Positions 25,511-33,247 of a stretch of 33,662 nucleotides of DNA are shown in pieces. A model generated the notes under the pieces. That model made no database searches. It was not told the origin of the DNA and saw only the letters and a program-made list of their open reading frames with translations. How positions within the stretch are numbered: position 1 is the stretch's first letter; each line of letters starts with the position of its first letter. Source of the stretch: Candidatus Enterocloster faecavium (GTDB lineage: Bacteria; Bacillota; Clostridia; Lachnospirales; Lachnospiraceae); contig DWYS01000122.1 in NCBI GenBank assembly GCA_019118585.1, positions 1 through 33,662 on the forward strand, written 5' to 3'. The translations under genes and the position numbers were made by a program.

Positions 25511-25539
25511 TTCCCCATCTATAGATCGTGTGGTATAGT
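25511..25539 (+). promoter_or_regulatory. Extended -10 promoter for the retron RNA
   Basis: TATAGT (25534-25539) preceded by TGG (extended -10). The -35 region 17 bases upstream, TTCCCC (25511-25516), is weak. Start of transcription would be about 25546, roughly 10 bases before the a1 repeat, which fits a retron RNA. Confidence 0.5.
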
Positions 25540-25556
25540 AGGAGTATCCGGAAGGA

Positions 25557-25759
25557 GCCCGGGTTTCGGGCGTTGGCAGCGAAATCAGAGCAATGCTTTG
25601 GGCGGGCGGCGAGTCGCCGTCCGGAGTGGGAGAACTCAGGGATCAGCCCCCAGGCAGCTACGATGTACGGCCGCACATTTCATGTGCATAAAGCCTGCGG
25701 CTTTGTACATCTGCGCTTCCTGGTCTATCCCTGTCAGTGCTGACGCCCAAAGGCCGGGC
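25557..25759 (+). ncRNA. Retron msr-msd non-coding RNA
   Basis: About 203 bases between the repair gene and the reverse transcriptase fold as a retron RNA. The ends are complementary: a1 25568-25578 (GGGCGTTGGCA) pairs with a2 25738-25748 (TGCTGACGCCC) over 11 bp with two G-T pairs. Outer TTT/AAA and GCCC/GGGC pairing extends it to 25557 and 25759. AGC follows a1 at 25578-25580; its G (25579) is the expected branch guanosine. The msr then has hairpins 25586-25600, 25604-25622 and 25624-25637. The msd is a long stem opened by CAGGGAT/ATCCCTG (25637-25643 with 25727-25733), then CCAGG/CCTGG and ATGTAC/GTACAT (25663-25668 with 25705-25710). It is topped by GCACAT/ATGTGC and AAAGCC/GGCTTT hairpins. 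Ends are approximate. Confidence 0.8.
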
Positions 25760-25786
25760 CGCGGAGAGAAAAGAGGGAGAAGGACA

Positions 25787-26767
25787 ATGGGGGACGGGGA
25801 AATCTGGAAATACTGCGGAAAAGAACAGGCGGTGGAAATGATCCTGTCCCTTCAGCTTCTTCCATCCTCCGGCTGGCAGAGAGAGCGGATCCTGGCCTGT
25901 CTGTATGCGCTGTCCAATCATCCGGAGGAGCATTACCATCCGGTATGGATTCCTAAAAGAAGGGGCGGATACCGGAGGCTGGATGTGCCGGATCCGCTGC
26001 TGAAACAGGTTCAGAGAAATATCCTTCATCATGTGCTGGAGGGCTTTTCCGTTTCGCCGGCAGCAGCAGCCTACCGGAAAAACCGCTGTGCGGCTGATGG
26101 GGCGGCTGTTCACATAGGAAAGCCTCTGGTTTTGAAGCTGGATATCCATGATTTTTTCGGCAGCATCACCTTTCCTATGGTGCTGGGGTATGGGTTTCCT
26201 GCCGCTTATTTTCCGGAGGAAGTCCGGGTACTGCTGGCCTCCCTTTGCTGCTGCCGCCAGAGACTGCCGCAGGGAGCTCCCACGTCACCGGCTTTGTCCA
26301 ATCTGGTGATGAAACATTTTGATGAGGCCATGGCTGCCTGGTGCGGCCCTCAGAATATTGCCTATACACGGTACTGTGATGACATGACCTTTTCCGGAGA
26401 TTTGAATCCCGGCGCAGTAATCGGAAGGGTCCGCGGCTTTCTGGAGACCATGGGAATGGAGCTGAACCACAGCAAGACCGCCGTCTGTTCCCAGTTCAGC
26501 CGTCAGACGGTAACCGGAATTACGGTCAACCAGGTATGCCAGCTTCCAAGAGAGGACAGGAGGAAGCTGCGCCAGGAGGTCTATCTCTGCCTGCGCTACG
26601 GTACAGGAGAGAGCAGACCGGCGGATTCGGTACGCCGTCTGGAACAGATCCTGGGGAAGGTCAGCTATCTTTTGCAGGTTCGACCGGATGACCGGTGGTT
26701 CCTGGAACAGAGGGAAGCTTTAAAGGAGATGCTGAAGAAAGAGAGGGGACAAGTTTATGAGTCATGA
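25787..26767 (+). CDS. Retron-type reverse transcriptase
   Basis: A 326-residue reverse transcriptase with no extra domain. Motifs in order: KPLVLKLDIHDFFGSIT with catalytic D119, LPQGAPTSPALSNLV (160-174), YTRYCDDMTFSG with active-site YCDD at 196-199, LNHSKTAV, and the retron-typical VTG at 242-244 (QTVTGITVNQ). The NAxxH region appears as GAAVH (105-109), and the YADD usual for retrons is YCDD. There is no maturase or HNH domain, which argues against a group II intron. The ATG at 25787 has GGGAGAAGG upstream. The frame is open back to 25598, but that part is the retron RNA. It should copy the msd into RNA-linked msDNA. The last 11 bases overlap the next gene. Confidence 0.92.
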   Translation: MGDGEIWKYCGKEQAVEMILSLQLLPSSGWQRERILACLYALSNHPEEHYHPVWIPKRRGGYRRLDVPDPLLKQVQRNILHHVLEGFSVSPAAAAYRKNRCAADGAAVHIGKPLVLKLDIHDFFGSITFPMVLGYGFPAAYFPEEVRVLLASLCCCRQRLPQGAPTSPALSNLVMKHFDEAMAAWCGPQNIAYTRYCDDMTFSGDLNPGAVIGRVRGFLETMGMELNHSKTAVCSQFSRQTVTGITVNQVCQLPREDRRKLRQEVYLCLRYGTGESRPADSVRRLEQILGKVSYLLQVRPDDRWFLEQREALKEMLKKERGQVYES

Positions 26768-27218
26768 GGAACAGGCGAGAGCTCTTTTTATGGAGGGCTG
26801 CAACTGTGCCCAAGCGGCGTTCTGCGCCTTTTGCGACGTGACGGGCATGGAGAACGGGATGGCCATGAGACTTTCCTCCTCCTTTGGCGGAGGGATGGGA
26901 CGGCTGCGAGAGGTGTGCGGGGCACTGTCCGGTATCTTTATGGCGGCCGGGATCCTCTACGGCTACGATGACCTGACAGATAAATCCCTAAAGACTGCCC
27001 ATTATGAGAGGATCCAGGAGCTGGCGGCGCGTTTTCGGGAGGAGAACGGTTCGATTCTCTGCCGGGAAATCTTGGGACTGGCGGAGGAGCACAGTCAGCC
27101 TGAACCGGAGGACAGGACGCCGGACTACTATGCCAGACGCCCCTGCCCGGAGGTAGTGGCCAGAGCGGCCAGAATTTTCGAGGCGTATATGAGGGAGCAT
27201 CCGATTCCAGAGCGATGA
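26757..27218 (+). CDS. C_GCAxxG_C_C family protein (putative redox protein)
   Basis: A 153-residue protein with the conserved cysteine pattern of the C_GCAxxG_C_C family: C15 and C17 in GCNCAQAAF, FGGGMGRLREVCGALSGIFMAAG near residues 42-65, a later C in LCREILG and another in RPCPEVV. Members are small proteins thought to use their cysteines for redox or metal/cluster binding; no reaction is firmly known to me. The ATG lies 11 bases inside the end of the reverse transcriptase gene, with AGGGG about 9 bases before it, so translation is coupled. Whether it takes part in retron function is unknown. The family is also common without any retron. Confidence 0.85.
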   Translation: MSHEEQARALFMEGCNCAQAAFCAFCDVTGMENGMAMRLSSSFGGGMGRLREVCGALSGIFMAAGILYGYDDLTDKSLKTAHYERIQELAARFREENGSILCREILGLAEEHSQPEPEDRTPDYYARRPCPEVVARAARIFEAYMREHPIPER

Positions 27219-27224
27219 ATAAAA

Positions 27225-27249
27225 ACAGAGGGGCTTCGCTCCCCTCTGT
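27225..27249 (+). terminator. Hairpin terminator candidate after the C_GCAxxG gene
   Basis: A perfect 9-bp stem ACAGAGGGG/CCCCTCTGT (27225-27233 with 27241-27249), loop CTTCGCT. A TTTTT run starts eight bases later (27257-27261) rather than directly after the stem, so termination efficiency is uncertain. Confidence 0.5.
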
Positions 27250-27270
27250 GCGGTAATTTTTGATTGATTC

Positions 27271-27330
27271 AGGAGCCCGTTCCGGCTCCTAGCTTCTGCC
27301 GGTTTTTCCGGTTCCGGCGCTTTTCGCGCC
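27271..27330 (+). other. Cluster of hairpins before comM
   Basis: Three further stems follow in 60 bases: AGGAGCC/GGCTCCT (27271-27290), CCGG-TTTTT-CCGG (27299-27311) and GGCGC-TTTTC-GCGCC (27316-27330). With 27225-27249 this makes four in a row. They could be terminators and a leader structure for comM, or a small structured RNA. No coding potential seen. Confidence 0.35.
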
Positions 27331-27367
27331 ATATTCCGTTTATTGTTTTGTTGAAAGAGAGGATTCT

Positions 27368-28900
27368 ATGTTTACAAAAGTGAATAGTGCAGGCATCCGC
27401 GGAATTGAAGGGGTGCTGATCGGAGTGGAGGCTGATGTAGGAGATGGTCTGCCTGGATTTTCCATGGTTGGATATTTGTCCTCCGAGGTGCGGGAGGCCC
27501 AGGACCGGGTCAAAACGGCTCTGAAGAATTCCGGGTTTCGTCTGAATGCCAGGAAGGTGACGGTCAATCTGTCCCCAGCCAATATCCGAAAGGCGGGAAC
27601 GGCCTACGATTTTCCAATTGCCCTGGCGGTATTGGGCGCGTATGGGCTGACAGATTTGAAATCCACGGAGCCTTTTGCAGCTGTAGGGGAGCTGGGGCTG
27701 GACGGGAGGATTAAGCCGGTCAGCGGCATCATGGCAATGGTCATGGCAGCCAGGGATGCAGGGCTGAAGCAGGTGATGCTGCCGATGGAGAACGTGGCAG
27801 AGGGAAGAGTGGTGGAACATATGAGGATCATCGGCGTTTCTTCCCTAAAGCAGGCAGTAGAAATTCTGAAGAATGGAGGAAAGGGAACAGAATATCAGAG
27901 TGGAGCGGAGGAACAGGCGGCAAAAACAGTGGAAGATGAGGTGGATTTTCGGGAGATAAACGGCCAGAGTGTTCTTCGCCGGGCGGCGGAGATTGCGGCG
28001 GCAGGGATGCACAATCTTCTGATGACCGGTCCTGCCGGAACAGGAAAGACCATGATTGCCCGGCGTCTGCCGACGATCCTTCCTCCCCTTACCCGGGAAG
28101 AGGACATCGAAATTTCCAGAATATACAGTATCTGCGGCCTGCTGCCTCATAACCGGCCCTTGCTGGGGAAACGTCCCTTTCGAAGTCCTCACCATACGAT
28201 CACACCTCAGGCTCTGGCGGGCGGGGGAAGACCCTTGAAGCCAGGAGAGCTGTCCCTGGCTTCCGGCGGAATTTTGTTCCTGGATGAGCTTACCCTGTTT
28301 GGACGCCCGGCAGTGGAAGTCTTGCGACAGCCTCTGGAGGAGCATAAGATTATCCTCAACCGGATGGAGGGCTCCTATGAACTCCCGGCGGATTTCTTGC
28401 TCTGCGGGGCATTCAACAGCTGTCCCTGCGGCTGGTATCCGGACCGGACCCGCTGCCGGTGCAGTCCGGCGCAGATTGAACGGTATCTGAGCCGCCTGTC
28501 CAAGCCTATTATGGAGCGTTTCGACCTCTGCGTCCAGGCTACGCCCATTTCCTATGAGGAGCTCTTGAAAACAGGAGGGGAAAATGAAGATTCTGCTTCG
28601 ATCCGCAGAAGAGTCCAGGAGGCCTGGGAGCGTCAGAAACGGCGTTTTTCGGGAGAAGGAATGAGCTTTAACAGCCGTATGGGGCAGAGAGAGATCCGGA
28701 GATTCTGCATATTGGGGCCGGAGGAGGAAGCGCTTTTGGAGCAAATTTATCGAAAGCAGCAGCTGAGTGCCAGAGTCTGCCATAAGATCCTGAAGGTGGC
28801 CAGAACGATCGCAGACCTGGAGGGGAAGGAAAAGATCAGCCGAAGCCATCTGGCGGAAGCTGCCGGGTATCGGGTACTGGAGGAGAAAATATGGGGATGA
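27368..28900 (+). CDS. comM: YifB/ComM family Mg-chelatase-like AAA+ ATPase
   Basis: A 510-residue AAA+ ATPase. The N-terminal domain (FTKVNSAGIRGIEGVLIGVEADVGDGLPGFSMVG) is typical of the family. Walker A is GPAGTGKTM near residue 221, Walker B GGILFLDEL, and the C-terminal Mg-chelatase part includes FNSCPCGWYPD, RFDLCVQ and FNSRMGQREIRRF. In naturally competent bacteria ComM is a hexameric helicase that aids branch migration during transformation. Its stop overlaps dprA by 10 bases, which supports a joint role in handling incoming single-stranded DNA, though many bacteria with this pair are not known to be competent. AGAGAGGA precedes the ATG by about 6 bases. Confidence 0.94.
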   Translation: MFTKVNSAGIRGIEGVLIGVEADVGDGLPGFSMVGYLSSEVREAQDRVKTALKNSGFRLNARKVTVNLSPANIRKAGTAYDFPIALAVLGAYGLTDLKSTEPFAAVGELGLDGRIKPVSGIMAMVMAARDAGLKQVMLPMENVAEGRVVEHMRIIGVSSLKQAVEILKNGGKGTEYQSGAEEQAAKTVEDEVDFREINGQSVLRRAAEIAAAGMHNLLMTGPAGTGKTMIARRLPTILPPLTREEDIEISRIYSICGLLPHNRPLLGKRPFRSPHHTITPQALAGGGRPLKPGELSLASGGILFLDELTLFGRPAVEVLRQPLEEHKIILNRMEGSYELPADFLLCGAFNSCPCGWYPDRTRCRCSPAQIERYLSRLSKPIMERFDLCVQATPISYEELLKTGGENEDSASIRRRVQEAWERQKRRFSGEGMSFNSRMGQREIRRFCILGPEEEALLEQIYRKQQLSARVCHKILKVARTIADLEGKEKISRSHLAEAAGYRVLEEKIWG

Positions 28901-30036
28901 GAAACGAACAAACAGCAGGGAAGGTAAAGGAACGGGAACAGGAGAAAGAATATCTGTACTGGATGTGCAGCCGGGTGGAAGGATTAGGTGCAGTCAGCAT
29001 CCGAAAAGCCTGGGAATTTGCCGGGAGCTTCCGGGAGGCATTTTATATAGAAGGAACAGAATTTTTTCGTCAGGGGATTTTCCGGCGGGAATCCATGGCT
29101 GCAGGCTTTGAGAAGGCTAAAAAGGAGCTGGAGATCAGCCGGAAAGAATATCGGGAGCTTGAGGAAAGGAAAATCCGGTTTATAACACCGCTGGATGAGG
29201 AATATCCGGAGCGTTTCCGGAATATCTATGACTATCCAATGGGACTGTGGGTAAAGGGCAGACTTCCGGAAGAAAGCCGCCCATCGGCAGCGATTGTGGG
29301 TTCCAGGGGCTGCACCAGCTATGGAGAACAGGCTGCGGAGTATATGGGAAGAGAGCTGGGGCGAAACGGTGTGCAGGTGATCAGCGGTCTGGCTATGGGA
29401 GTGGACGGAGCAGGGCACAGAGGGGCACTGAAGGCAGGCGGCAGGACATGGGCTGTTCTGGGCAGCGGGGTCAATGTGTGTTATCCCAAAAGCCATTATC
29501 CTCTGTATCAGGATATTCTGGAAAAAGGAGGAATCCTCTCGGAGTATCCGCCCGGAGCTTCTCCCAGAGCGTTCCATTTTCCGGTGAGAAACAGGCTGAT
29601 CAGCGGCCTTTCCGATGTGATCCTGGTCATAGAAGCAGGAGAGAAGAGCGGTTCTCTGATCACGGCTCACCTGGGTCTGGACCAGGGAAAGGAGATCTTT
29701 GCCCTTCCGGGGAGGATCACTGACCGGGTGAGCCGGGGCTGCAATGAGCTGATACGGGATGGGGCTTCTATTCTGACAGCGGCGGAAGATGTGCTGGAAT
29801 ATTTGGGAATTTCAAAGGAAAATAAGGGGATTTCTTGCGAAAAACAGGACAAGGGACTTGCCAAGATTGAAAAAATGGTGTATAGTTTCCTGGATTGTGA
29901 ACCAAAGCATGTAGAAGAAATATGCACGGCTTTGAATCTGGAGACCAGCCGCTGCATGAACGTACTGCTGGATCTGGAATTGGGAGGATGGATCGAGCGT
30001 ACGGCGGGACAATACTATGTGCGCAGAGTTCTGTGA
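28891..30036 (+). CDS. dprA: DNA-processing protein DprA
   Basis: A 381-residue DprA/Smf protein that binds incoming single-stranded DNA and loads RecA. The Rossmann-like core spans about residues 130-310, with AIVGSRGCTSYGEQAAEYMGRELG, VISGLAMGVDGAGHRGAL, AVLGSGVNVCYPKSHYPLY, SEYPPG, FPVRNRLISGLSD and EKSGSLITAHLGLDQGKEIFALPG. A C-terminal winged-helix-like domain follows (about 325-381). The N-terminal SAM-like region is present. It overlaps comM by 10 bases and lies 32 bases before topA, so the three are probably one operon. Confidence 0.95.
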   Translation: MGMRNEQTAGKVKEREQEKEYLYWMCSRVEGLGAVSIRKAWEFAGSFREAFYIEGTEFFRQGIFRRESMAAGFEKAKKELEISRKEYRELEERKIRFITPLDEEYPERFRNIYDYPMGLWVKGRLPEESRPSAAIVGSRGCTSYGEQAAEYMGRELGRNGVQVISGLAMGVDGAGHRGALKAGGRTWAVLGSGVNVCYPKSHYPLYQDILEKGGILSEYPPGASPRAFHFPVRNRLISGLSDVILVIEAGEKSGSLITAHLGLDQGKEIFALPGRITDRVSRGCNELIRDGASILTAAEDVLEYLGISKENKGISCEKQDKGLAKIEKMVYSFLDCEPKHVEEICTALNLETSRCMNVLLDLELGGWIERTAGQYYVRRVL

Positions 30037-30068
30037 GGGAGTTTTAAAAAAAAGATGAGGAGTTTGCA

Positions 30069-32171
30069 ATGGCGAAGTGTCTGGTAATTGTGGAGTCACC
30101 TGCAAAGGTAAAGACGATCAAGAAGTTTCTGGGAAGCAATTATGTGGTGGATGCATCCGGCGGACATGTAAGGGATTTGCCCAAAAGTCAGCTGGGCTTT
30201 GATGCGGAACACGACTATGAACCAAAATATATCACCATACGAGGAAAGGGAGATACTCTGGCCAGACTCCGCAAGGAGGTCAAGAAGGCAGATAAAATCT
30301 ATCTGGCAACCGACCCGGACCGGGAAGGAGAGGCTATTTCCTGGCATTTAAGCCAGGCCCTGAAACTGGATGAACTGAAGGATAAGCAGGTATACCGGAT
30401 CAGTTTTAACGAAATTACCAAGAATGCGGTAAAGGCATCTTTAAAAAATCCAAGGGATATTGATATGAATCTGGTGGACGCCCAGCAGGCCAGAAGGATG
30501 CTGGACCGGATGGTAGGATACCGCATCAGTCCGCTGCTTTGGGCAAAAGTAAAGAGGGGACTGAGCGCAGGCCGTGTGCAGTCCGTGGCTCTGCGGATGA
30601 TTTGCGACCGGGAGGAGGAGATTAACGCCTTCATTCCGGAGGAATACTGGAATCTGGAGGCCAGGCTTCTGGTACAGGAAGCAAAAAAGCCGATCACGGC
30701 GAAATACTATGGGCCTGCAGGTGAGAAAAAGGCGAAAAGCTCCATTGGCAGCAAGGAGGAGCTGGACCGGATCTTGAAGGACCTGGAGGGCCAGGAGTAT
30801 GTGGTGGAGGAAATCAAAAAGGGCGAGCGGGTCAAGAAGGCCCCCATTCCCTTTACGACCAGTACCCTGCAGCAGGAAGCTTCCAAGGCCCTGAACTTTT
30901 CTACCCAGAAAACCATGCGTCTGGCTCAGCAGCTCTATGAGGGCGTGGAGGTAAAAGGCCACGGGACCATCGGCTTGATCACATATCTGCGTACGGATTC
31001 CACACGGATTGCCGAGGAGGCGGACCAGGCGGCAAGGGCCTTTGTGGAGCAGAATTACGGAAAGGACTATGTAACTCAGCAGGAACAGACTGCGAAAAAC
31101 AGCGGTAAAATCCAGGATGCCCACGAGGCCATCCGTCCCACGGATATCACATTAACGCCTACGATGGTGAAAGAGTCCCTGCAGCGGGATCTGTTCCGTC
31201 TGTATCAGCTGATTTGGCGCCGTTTTACTGCCAGCCGTATGGCCAGCGCTGTTTACGAGACTACCAGCGTCCGGATTGCCGCCGGCAGTCAGTGCTTTAC
31301 CGCAGCGGCTTCCAGAAGAACCTTTGACGGCTTTATGTCTGTCTATGTAGAGGCGGACCAGGAAGAAGAGGGCAGCAGCCAGGCTCTGGGAAATATGGAG
31401 AAGGGTTCCGTATTAAAGCTGGAGGGACTGGAGCCCAGCCAGCATTTTACCCAGCCGCCTGCCCATTACACAGAGGCGTCCCTTGTAAAAGCCCTGGAGG
31501 AGCAGGGAATCGGCCGTCCCAGTACCTATGCCCCCACTATTACCACCATTATCGCCCGCCGCTATGTGGTGAAGGAGAATAAGAACTTGTATGTGACGGA
31601 GATCGGCGAGGTGGTAAACCGGATCATGAAGCACAGCTTCCCCAGCATTGTGGACATTGGATTTACTGCAAACATGGAGCTTTTGCTGGATAAGGTGGCG
31701 GATGGAACGGTTTCCTGGAAAACGGTAGTCAGCAATTTCTATCCGGATTTGGAGGAAGCGGTTCAGACAGCAGAAAAGGAACTGGAGTCCGTGAAGATTG
31801 AGGATGAGGTTTCCGATGAGGTCTGCGAGCTGTGCGGCCGCCGGATGGTGATCAAGTACGGCCCCCACGGAAAATTCCTGGCCTGCCCGGGATTTCCAGA
31901 GTGCAAGAACACTAAGCCCTATCTGGAGAAGATCGGTGTTCCCTGTCCAAAATGCGGCAAGGAGGTTGTGCGCAAGAAGACCAAGAAAGGCCGCCTGTAC
32001 TACGGCTGCGAGGCAAATCCGGACTGCGATTTCATGTCCTGGCAGAAGCCATCTACCGAGAAATGCCCCAAGTGCGGCTCTTATATGGTAGAAAAAGGAA
32101 ATAAACTCCTTTGTTCCAATCAGACCTGCGGCTATCGGATGAATCTGGAGAAAGAGGAGAAGGAAGCTTAA
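30069..32171 (+). CDS. topA: DNA topoisomerase I
   Basis: A 700-residue type IA topoisomerase that relaxes negative supercoils. The Toprim domain opens the protein (LVIVESPAKVKTIKKFLG, later DPDREGEAISWHL). The catalytic tyrosine is Y306 in GLITYLRTDSTR, and HEAIRPTD and GIGRPSTYAPTI complete the core. The C terminus has three zinc-ribbon motifs starting near residues 584, 628 and 662 (CELCG, CPKCG and CPKCG with their paired cysteines). Length and order match Firmicute TopA. The ATG has GAGGAG about 7 bases upstream. The order dprA-topA-codY is common in Firmicutes. Confidence 0.98.
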   Translation: MAKCLVIVESPAKVKTIKKFLGSNYVVDASGGHVRDLPKSQLGFDAEHDYEPKYITIRGKGDTLARLRKEVKKADKIYLATDPDREGEAISWHLSQALKLDELKDKQVYRISFNEITKNAVKASLKNPRDIDMNLVDAQQARRMLDRMVGYRISPLLWAKVKRGLSAGRVQSVALRMICDREEEINAFIPEEYWNLEARLLVQEAKKPITAKYYGPAGEKKAKSSIGSKEELDRILKDLEGQEYVVEEIKKGERVKKAPIPFTTSTLQQEASKALNFSTQKTMRLAQQLYEGVEVKGHGTIGLITYLRTDSTRIAEEADQAARAFVEQNYGKDYVTQQEQTAKNSGKIQDAHEAIRPTDITLTPTMVKESLQRDLFRLYQLIWRRFTASRMASAVYETTSVRIAAGSQCFTAAASRRTFDGFMSVYVEADQEEEGSSQALGNMEKGSVLKLEGLEPSQHFTQPPAHYTEASLVKALEEQGIGRPSTYAPTITTIIARRYVVKENKNLYVTEIGEVVNRIMKHSFPSIVDIGFTANMELLLDKVADGTVSWKTVVSNFYPDLEEAVQTAEKELESVKIEDEVSDEVCELCGRRMVIKYGPHGKFLACPGFPECKNTKPYLEKIGVPCPKCGKEVVRKKTKKGRLYYGCEANPDCDFMSWQKPSTEKCPKCGSYMVEKGNKLLCSNQTCGYRMNLEKEEKEA

Positions 32172-32182
32172 CGCTTTCTTCT
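32158..32182 (+). terminator. Possible terminator of topA
   Basis: A 10-bp stem with one G-T pair (32158-32167 with 32173-32182) around a 5-base loop. It includes the topA stop codon. A clean T-tract is lacking (TTTT only 8 bases later), so it could be a weak terminator or only a 3' stabilising stem. Confidence 0.4.
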
Positions 32183-32253
32183 GCCATCGTTTTCCCGCCG
32201 TCCTGAACGTTTACCTTAAAAATACAAAAAAAATCGAAAACTTCCAAAAACTC

Positions 32254-32282
32254 TTGTTATTGCGGAATAATTATGTTACAAT
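32254..32282 (+). promoter_or_regulatory. Promoter of codY
   Basis: TTGTTA (32254-32259), 17-base spacer, TACAAT (32277-32282) with TG one base before it (extended -10). The surrounding sequence is AT-rich. It gives codY expression independent of topA. I did not find a good CodY box (AATTTTCWGAAAATT) here. Confidence 0.7.
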
Positions 32283-32340
32283 TCAAATAGAAATTGCGTA
32301 TTTGTTGCGATATATCTGTGAGATAAGGAGGTTTTCGGAG

Positions 32341-33129
32341 ATGAGTGTTCAGTTATTGGACAAAACAAGAAAGATTAATAAGTTATTGCATAATAATAAT
32401 TCTCATAAGGTTGTATTCAACGATATCTGCAAAGTTTTAAGCGAAATCTTGCTGTCCAATATTTTGGTCATCAGCAAAAAGGGAAAGGTGCTGGGGGTAA
32501 GCATCTGGCCCGGAGTGGACGAGATCGAGGAGCTGATCGAGGACCAGGTAGGCGGATATGTAGACCAGATGCTCAATGAGCGTCTGCTCAGTGTCCTCTC
32601 TACCAAGGAGAATGTAAATCTTGCCACCCTTGGCTTTGCTGAGGAGAATGTAAAAAAGTATCAGGCAATCATTACCCCGATTGATATTGCGGGAGAGCGG
32701 CTGGGAACGTTGTTTATCTATAAACTGGATTCCCAGTACGATATCGATGACATTATTTTAAGCGAGTACGGAACCACGGTAGTGGGTCTGGAGATGATGC
32801 GCTCGGTAAATGAGGAGAACGCGGAGGAGACCCGCAAGGTGCAGATCGTGAAGTCTGCCATCAGCACCCTTTCCTTCTCTGAGCTGGAGGCAATCATCCA
32901 TATCTTTGATGAGCTGGATGGAAACGAGGGGATCCTGGTTGCCAGCAAGATTGCGGACCGGGTTGGGATCACCCGTTCGGTGATCGTCAATGCCCTCCGC
33001 AAGTTCGAGAGTGCCGGCGTCATTGAATCCAGGTCTTCCGGTATGAAGGGAACCTACATTAAGGTACTCAACGATGTGGTGTTTGATGAGCTGAAAGCCA
33101 TCAAGGCTTCCAATTCCAATTTGAAGTAA
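32341..33129 (+). CDS. codY: GTP-sensing transcriptional regulator CodY
   Basis: A 262-residue global regulator that senses GTP and branched-chain amino acids and represses nutrient-scavenging genes during growth. The N-terminal GAF-like sensor covers about residues 1-160. The C-terminal winged helix has the near-invariant helix-turn-helix ASKIADRVGITRSVIVNALRKFESAGVIESRSSGMKGTYIKVLN. The ATG at 32341 has AAGGAGG 9 bases upstream. The frame is open to 32254, but that extension overlaps the promoter. Length is normal. The transporter-peptidase pair at 1498-4246 would be a plausible CodY target, but I see no CodY box there. Confidence 0.98.
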   Translation: MSVQLLDKTRKINKLLHNNNSHKVVFNDICKVLSEILLSNILVISKKGKVLGVSIWPGVDEIEELIEDQVGGYVDQMLNERLLSVLSTKENVNLATLGFAEENVKKYQAIITPIDIAGERLGTLFIYKLDSQYDIDDIILSEYGTTVVGLEMMRSVNEENAEETRKVQIVKSAISTLSFSELEAIIHIFDELDGNEGILVASKIADRVGITRSVIVNALRKFESAGVIESRSSGMKGTYIKVLNDVVFDELKAIKASNSNLK

Positions 33130-33175
33130 AGGATCTGCAGCAGTTGAATAACCCTGAATCAGAGCGGGGAAAGAT

Positions 33176-33208
33176 AAGACCAGAAGTGTAAAAAGCTTCT
33201 GGTCTTTT
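33176..33208 (+). terminator. Terminator of codY
   Basis: An 11-bp stem (33176-33186 with 33196-33206), 9-base loop, then TT and more T (CTTTTCT). It lies about 45 bases after the codY stop. Confidence 0.85.
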
Positions 33209-33218
33209 CTATTTTATA

Positions 33219-33247
33219 TTGACATTCCACAACTAACATGTTACTAT
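33219..33247 (+). promoter_or_regulatory. Promoter of uxuA
   Basis: TTGACA (33219-33224), 17-base spacer, TACTAT (33242-33247): a perfect -35 and a good -10. A strong promoter of this type is normally kept off by a repressor, in line with the palindromes at 33234-33275. Confidence 0.8.

Noticed and set aside
25598-25786. Upstream extension of the reverse transcriptase frame
   Set aside because: It covers the msr-msd structures; the translation has no family similarity, and the ATG at 25787 has a ribosome site.
25557-26767. Group II intron or diversity-generating retroelement
   Set aside because: No maturase or HNH domain, no intron domain V, no template/variable repeat pair, and the RT is too short for an intron protein.
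32200-32340. CodY box in the codY promoter
   Set aside because: AT-rich stretches resemble parts of AATTTTCWGAAAATT, but none matches well enough.
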